A stretch of DNA of 64,000 bases. It comes from Deltaproteobacteria bacterium (GTDB taxonomy: Bacteria; Bdellovibrionota; FAC87; UBA2466). The position numbers and the translations under genes were made by a program. The DNA lies in assembly GCA_016196825.1 (NCBI GenBank), contig JACPWY010000060.1, forward strand, positions 1-64,000. Reading direction: 5' to 3'. The notes under the pieces were generated by a model. It saw nothing but the letters and a program-made list of their open reading frames with translations, was not told the DNA's origin and ran no database searches. Below are positions 61,899-64,000 of the stretch, in pieces; within the stretch, counting starts at the first letter, position 1; each line of letters starts with the position of its first letter.

Positions 61899-64000
61899 AT
61901 GAAGCTCACAACACTTTTCATCACTTGCCTCTTCATTCTGTCCTCATGCGAAAAGAACGAGGCACTCCCTGAAGCCGAACTCACATTCTCGGGCCCACCC
62001 ATGGACAACAGCTGTGCCGTGGGCGCGAATAACGATGTCTTTGCCTGTGTCAGAACGGCCTGCACTCAGGTCAAAGGCTCATTCGATGAAACAAGCCACG
62101 AGTGCACATGCCCCGATCAGAAGACCTTCACCGCCTGGGACGGCGGTCGCTGCGTCAATCATCGATTCAAAGGTCCTCAAGCACTCGACGGCTACTCCAG
62201 TTTTGCAGAGGCCCTCCACTCTGAACCCGCAAGCTTTGAGCGCCGGCTCAGCTCACTCTGGACTCTAGACGAACGGACAAGCATCACGCTCACTCCGGGC
62301 TCGCTCGCCAAACCCGAATTCAAACGCCGACTCGCAGAGTGGATCGATGGCCACGGCGAAAAGCTGGCCACCGCCGGCTGGGTGTTCCCAGGTGTTCAAC
62401 AGATCCAGATCATAGTCGGACCCACCCAACTAGCCCCTCCCGACATCAATCAAATCCTAGCTGAAGCGGATCTCGGCGTCAGCCTCAACGGAAGGCAATT
62501 CCTCCCTCGAAAGACCATCTACTACGAACCGGATCTCACGCTAGCCAATTTCCCGCTCTCGCCCACCAAGGCCGCAGTTCCCATGCTGCCGCCCCCCCCT
62601 CATTGGCTCTCCACCCAATTCCCAGTCGCCAACGAGCTTCACGCCACCCTTTGGAAACAATTTGCAGACACCGAACGCATCGATCGCACCGAACTCTACA
62701 CTCGCAGCGGCTGCGCAGGATCCTGTGTCCTGCACCAAAAGATCGAAAGCGGCGCCTTCACCGGCGAACGCGTCCGCGCCCTCTCTGGTGGGGTCCCCTA
62801 CATTGATAGCCTGGCTCTGAAAGCAAGCCACAGTCCGTCTGGCCTCACCGACGGCCTGATGCTTCTCAATAGAGGGGGCGGAGTATCCCTTCTTTTCCTC
62901 TTCAAGCATGTCTGGGAAGGATCCCGCATCACGACCGAAGTCTTCACCTTTGATCGCAACTGGCGCTCCGTGGCGCTGCCATACCAAGTCTCCCTCAGCG
63001 AGGCCTATACCGCTAACCTCGAACGAATCAGCCGCATTCGTCAAAATGCTGACCAAAAATCCCCTCGCTCAGTGATCTGCGAAAGTGCGATCAATCTGGA
63101 GCAGTTTGAAAGAGCCGGTCTCCACCAACAGCTTCTAGTTGGCCCAAAATCGGACAGTCTTCTCGGCTGGGTCAGCCCCGCCGGCCCGTCTTGGGTCTCT
63201 TTATTTGCCGGCGTCTCGCCGCTCTCTAACCACGGACTCTCCCCCGAATCGGCTGTTCTCGCCGCCCACACCCTCAATGTGCATCAGATATTTCATAATG
63301 AAGACATCTGGGGCCGATCCCTTCCCATCGACGCAATGAACTGTCTCTACAATTTCAACGGATGGAAAGAGGCCGTCGCCGAGTCGGAAACGAAGGTGAT
63401 TAATCTCTCCGCCAGTATCGATTACGATCGCAGCTCCTGTGAAGGGTCTCCCATTGGCAAAGCCGTGAGTGACCGCCGCTTTCTTTGGGTGACCGCCGCC
63501 GGCAATTTCTCACAAGACGGCGACGCTGTTCGAGTCAACACCTGCCCTCAGGGTCTCGCGGGCGCTGAAAACCTGCTCGTCGTCGCCGCGGCCCAGGGTA
63601 GCCGAATCGCCCCCACTTCCAACTACGGTGCTCTCTACGCCGATATCGCAGCCGATGGGCGCGCAGATAACGGGAGCCATGCCACCAGCTGGGCCACCCC
63701 AAGAGTCGCCCGAGCGGCGGCCGACCTCGCATTCGAACATCCCAACTTCACCGCGGCCGACATACGCCGGCTCCTGATCATCAGCGCCTACACTCCTAAT
63801 GATGGACAAAGAATCTCCTCACTCCCCGTCCGCTCGGGTGGACTCCTGGATCTCGCGATGGCCCGCAAGATGGCCCGTCGTTTCCTCACCATTCCCGACA
63901 CCGAACTGATCCGCAAAAACTTCTGCCGCAACAGTTCGTCCGACAGCCTCTTCCGAATCAGGAACGGAACCTGTCTCTACGCCGAAAGCCGCATTCAAAG
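61899..64000 (+). CDS. Divergent subtilisin-like (S8) lipoprotein, 3' end outside window
   Basis: The ATG at 61899 follows GGGAGAAG and begins a lipoprotein signal (LFITCLFILSSC). The frame is open to the end of the window, about 700 codons. A Cys-rich stretch (residues ~39-85) is followed by an unrecognised region to ~400. Later motifs match subtilases: His445 in SNHGLSPES, NLSASIDYDRSSC, Asn536 in VTAAGN and Ser597 in ATSWATPRVARAAA. The His-Asn spacing (91) is as in subtilisin and the Asn-Ser spacing (61) near it. The expected Asp before the His is not clear (Asp419 at best), so activity is uncertain. Other hits to membership are not claimed. Confidence 0.65.
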   Translation, partial: MKLTTLFITCLFILSSCEKNEALPEAELTFSGPPMDNSCAVGANNDVFACVRTACTQVKGSFDETSHECTCPDQKTFTAWDGGRCVNHRFKGPQALDGYSSFAEALHSEPASFERRLSSLWTLDERTSITLTPGSLAKPEFKRRLAEWIDGHGEKLATAGWVFPGVQQIQIIVGPTQLAPPDINQILAEADLGVSLNGRQFLPRKTIYYEPDLTLANFPLSPTKAAVPMLPPPPHWLSTQFPVANELHATLWKQFADTERIDRTELYTRSGCAGSCVLHQKIESGAFTGERVRALSGGVPYIDSLALKASHSPSGLTDGLMLLNRGGGVSLLFLFKHVWEGSRITTEVFTFDRNWRSVALPYQVSLSEAYTANLERISRIRQNADQKSPRSVICESAINLEQFERAGLHQQLLVGPKSDSLLGWVSPAGPSWVSLFAGVSPLSNHGLSPESAVLAAHTLNVHQIFHNEDIWGRSLPIDAMNCLYNFNGWKEAVAESETKVINLSASIDYDRSSCEGSPIGKAVSDRRFLWVTAAGNFSQDGDAVRVNTCPQGLAGAENLLVVAAAQGSRIAPTSNYGALYADIAADGRADNGSHATSWATPRVARAAADLAFEHPNFTAADIRRLLIISAYTPNDGQRISSLPVRSGGLLDLAMARKMARRFLTIPDTELIRKNFCRNSSSDSLFRIRNGTCLYAESRIQ

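Overview
The window reads as one continuous stretch of a Gram-negative chromosome of moderate to high GC (about 54-56% by eye). It carries an LptD outer-membrane LPS transporter, many exported proteins and lipoproteins, a proton-pumping NADH dehydrogenase cluster, a class II ribonucleotide reductase and a very large cyclic-glucan synthase. Genes are tightly packed with many 4-bp ATGA/GTGA overlaps. The mix of HNH-nuclease proteins, secreted hydrolases, lipoproteins and delta-proteobacterial-type housekeeping genes suggests a Bdellovibrionota/Oligoflexia-like lineage. That placement is inference; no 16S rRNA gene is present, and I recognised no tRNA or CRISPR array.

Layout. 0-10.8 kb is accessory: the end of an HNH-nuclease gene, two lipoproteins (one with a duplicated scrap nearby), a membrane protein, a hemolysin-III family protein, an intact cytochrome P450, an exported protein with two uracil-DNA-glycosylase-like domains, and a Pro/Ser/Gly-rich exported protein. 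A 48-bp perfect palindrome at 10.8 kb precedes a run of thiolase, lptD, an RsmI-like methylase and a patatin phospholipase. 16.3-23.9 kb (minus strand) holds a coiled-coil protein, an IHF/HU protein and nuoBCDEFGI, which encodes only the peripheral arm of complex I and sits directly behind a LysM/M23 endopeptidase lipoprotein gene. 24-27.7 kb has a TPR protein, a gene-poor stretch with a 41-bp inverted repeat, and a second HNH-nuclease gene. 27.7-36.3 kb is a single 8.5-kb ndvB-type gene.

36.3-50.2 kb is mostly housekeeping: a ZIP transporter, a degenerate M48 peptidase, a HadAB-like dehydratase pair, recQ, purN-purM with a hotdog-fold ammonia-lyase-like gene, rplS-rnhB, yraN, a STAS protein, rsmI, a third HNH protein, trxA, an outer-membrane barrel and an orphan DNA methyltransferase. 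50.3-56.8 kb holds nrdJ and polA on the minus strand. Between them lies a promoter, a set of TGACATG repeats and a folded 68-nt RNA element in the nrdJ leader.

56.9-64 kb is the most unusual section: a 28-codon mini-gene with its own ribosome site and terminator, a P450 pseudogene whose heme-binding loop has been cut out, then four exported proteins in a row (caspase-fold-like protein, alpha/beta hydrolase, Hint-domain protein, divergent subtilisin-like lipoprotein cut by the window end). These could form a secreted degradation or processing set, but that link rests on proximity and signal peptides only.
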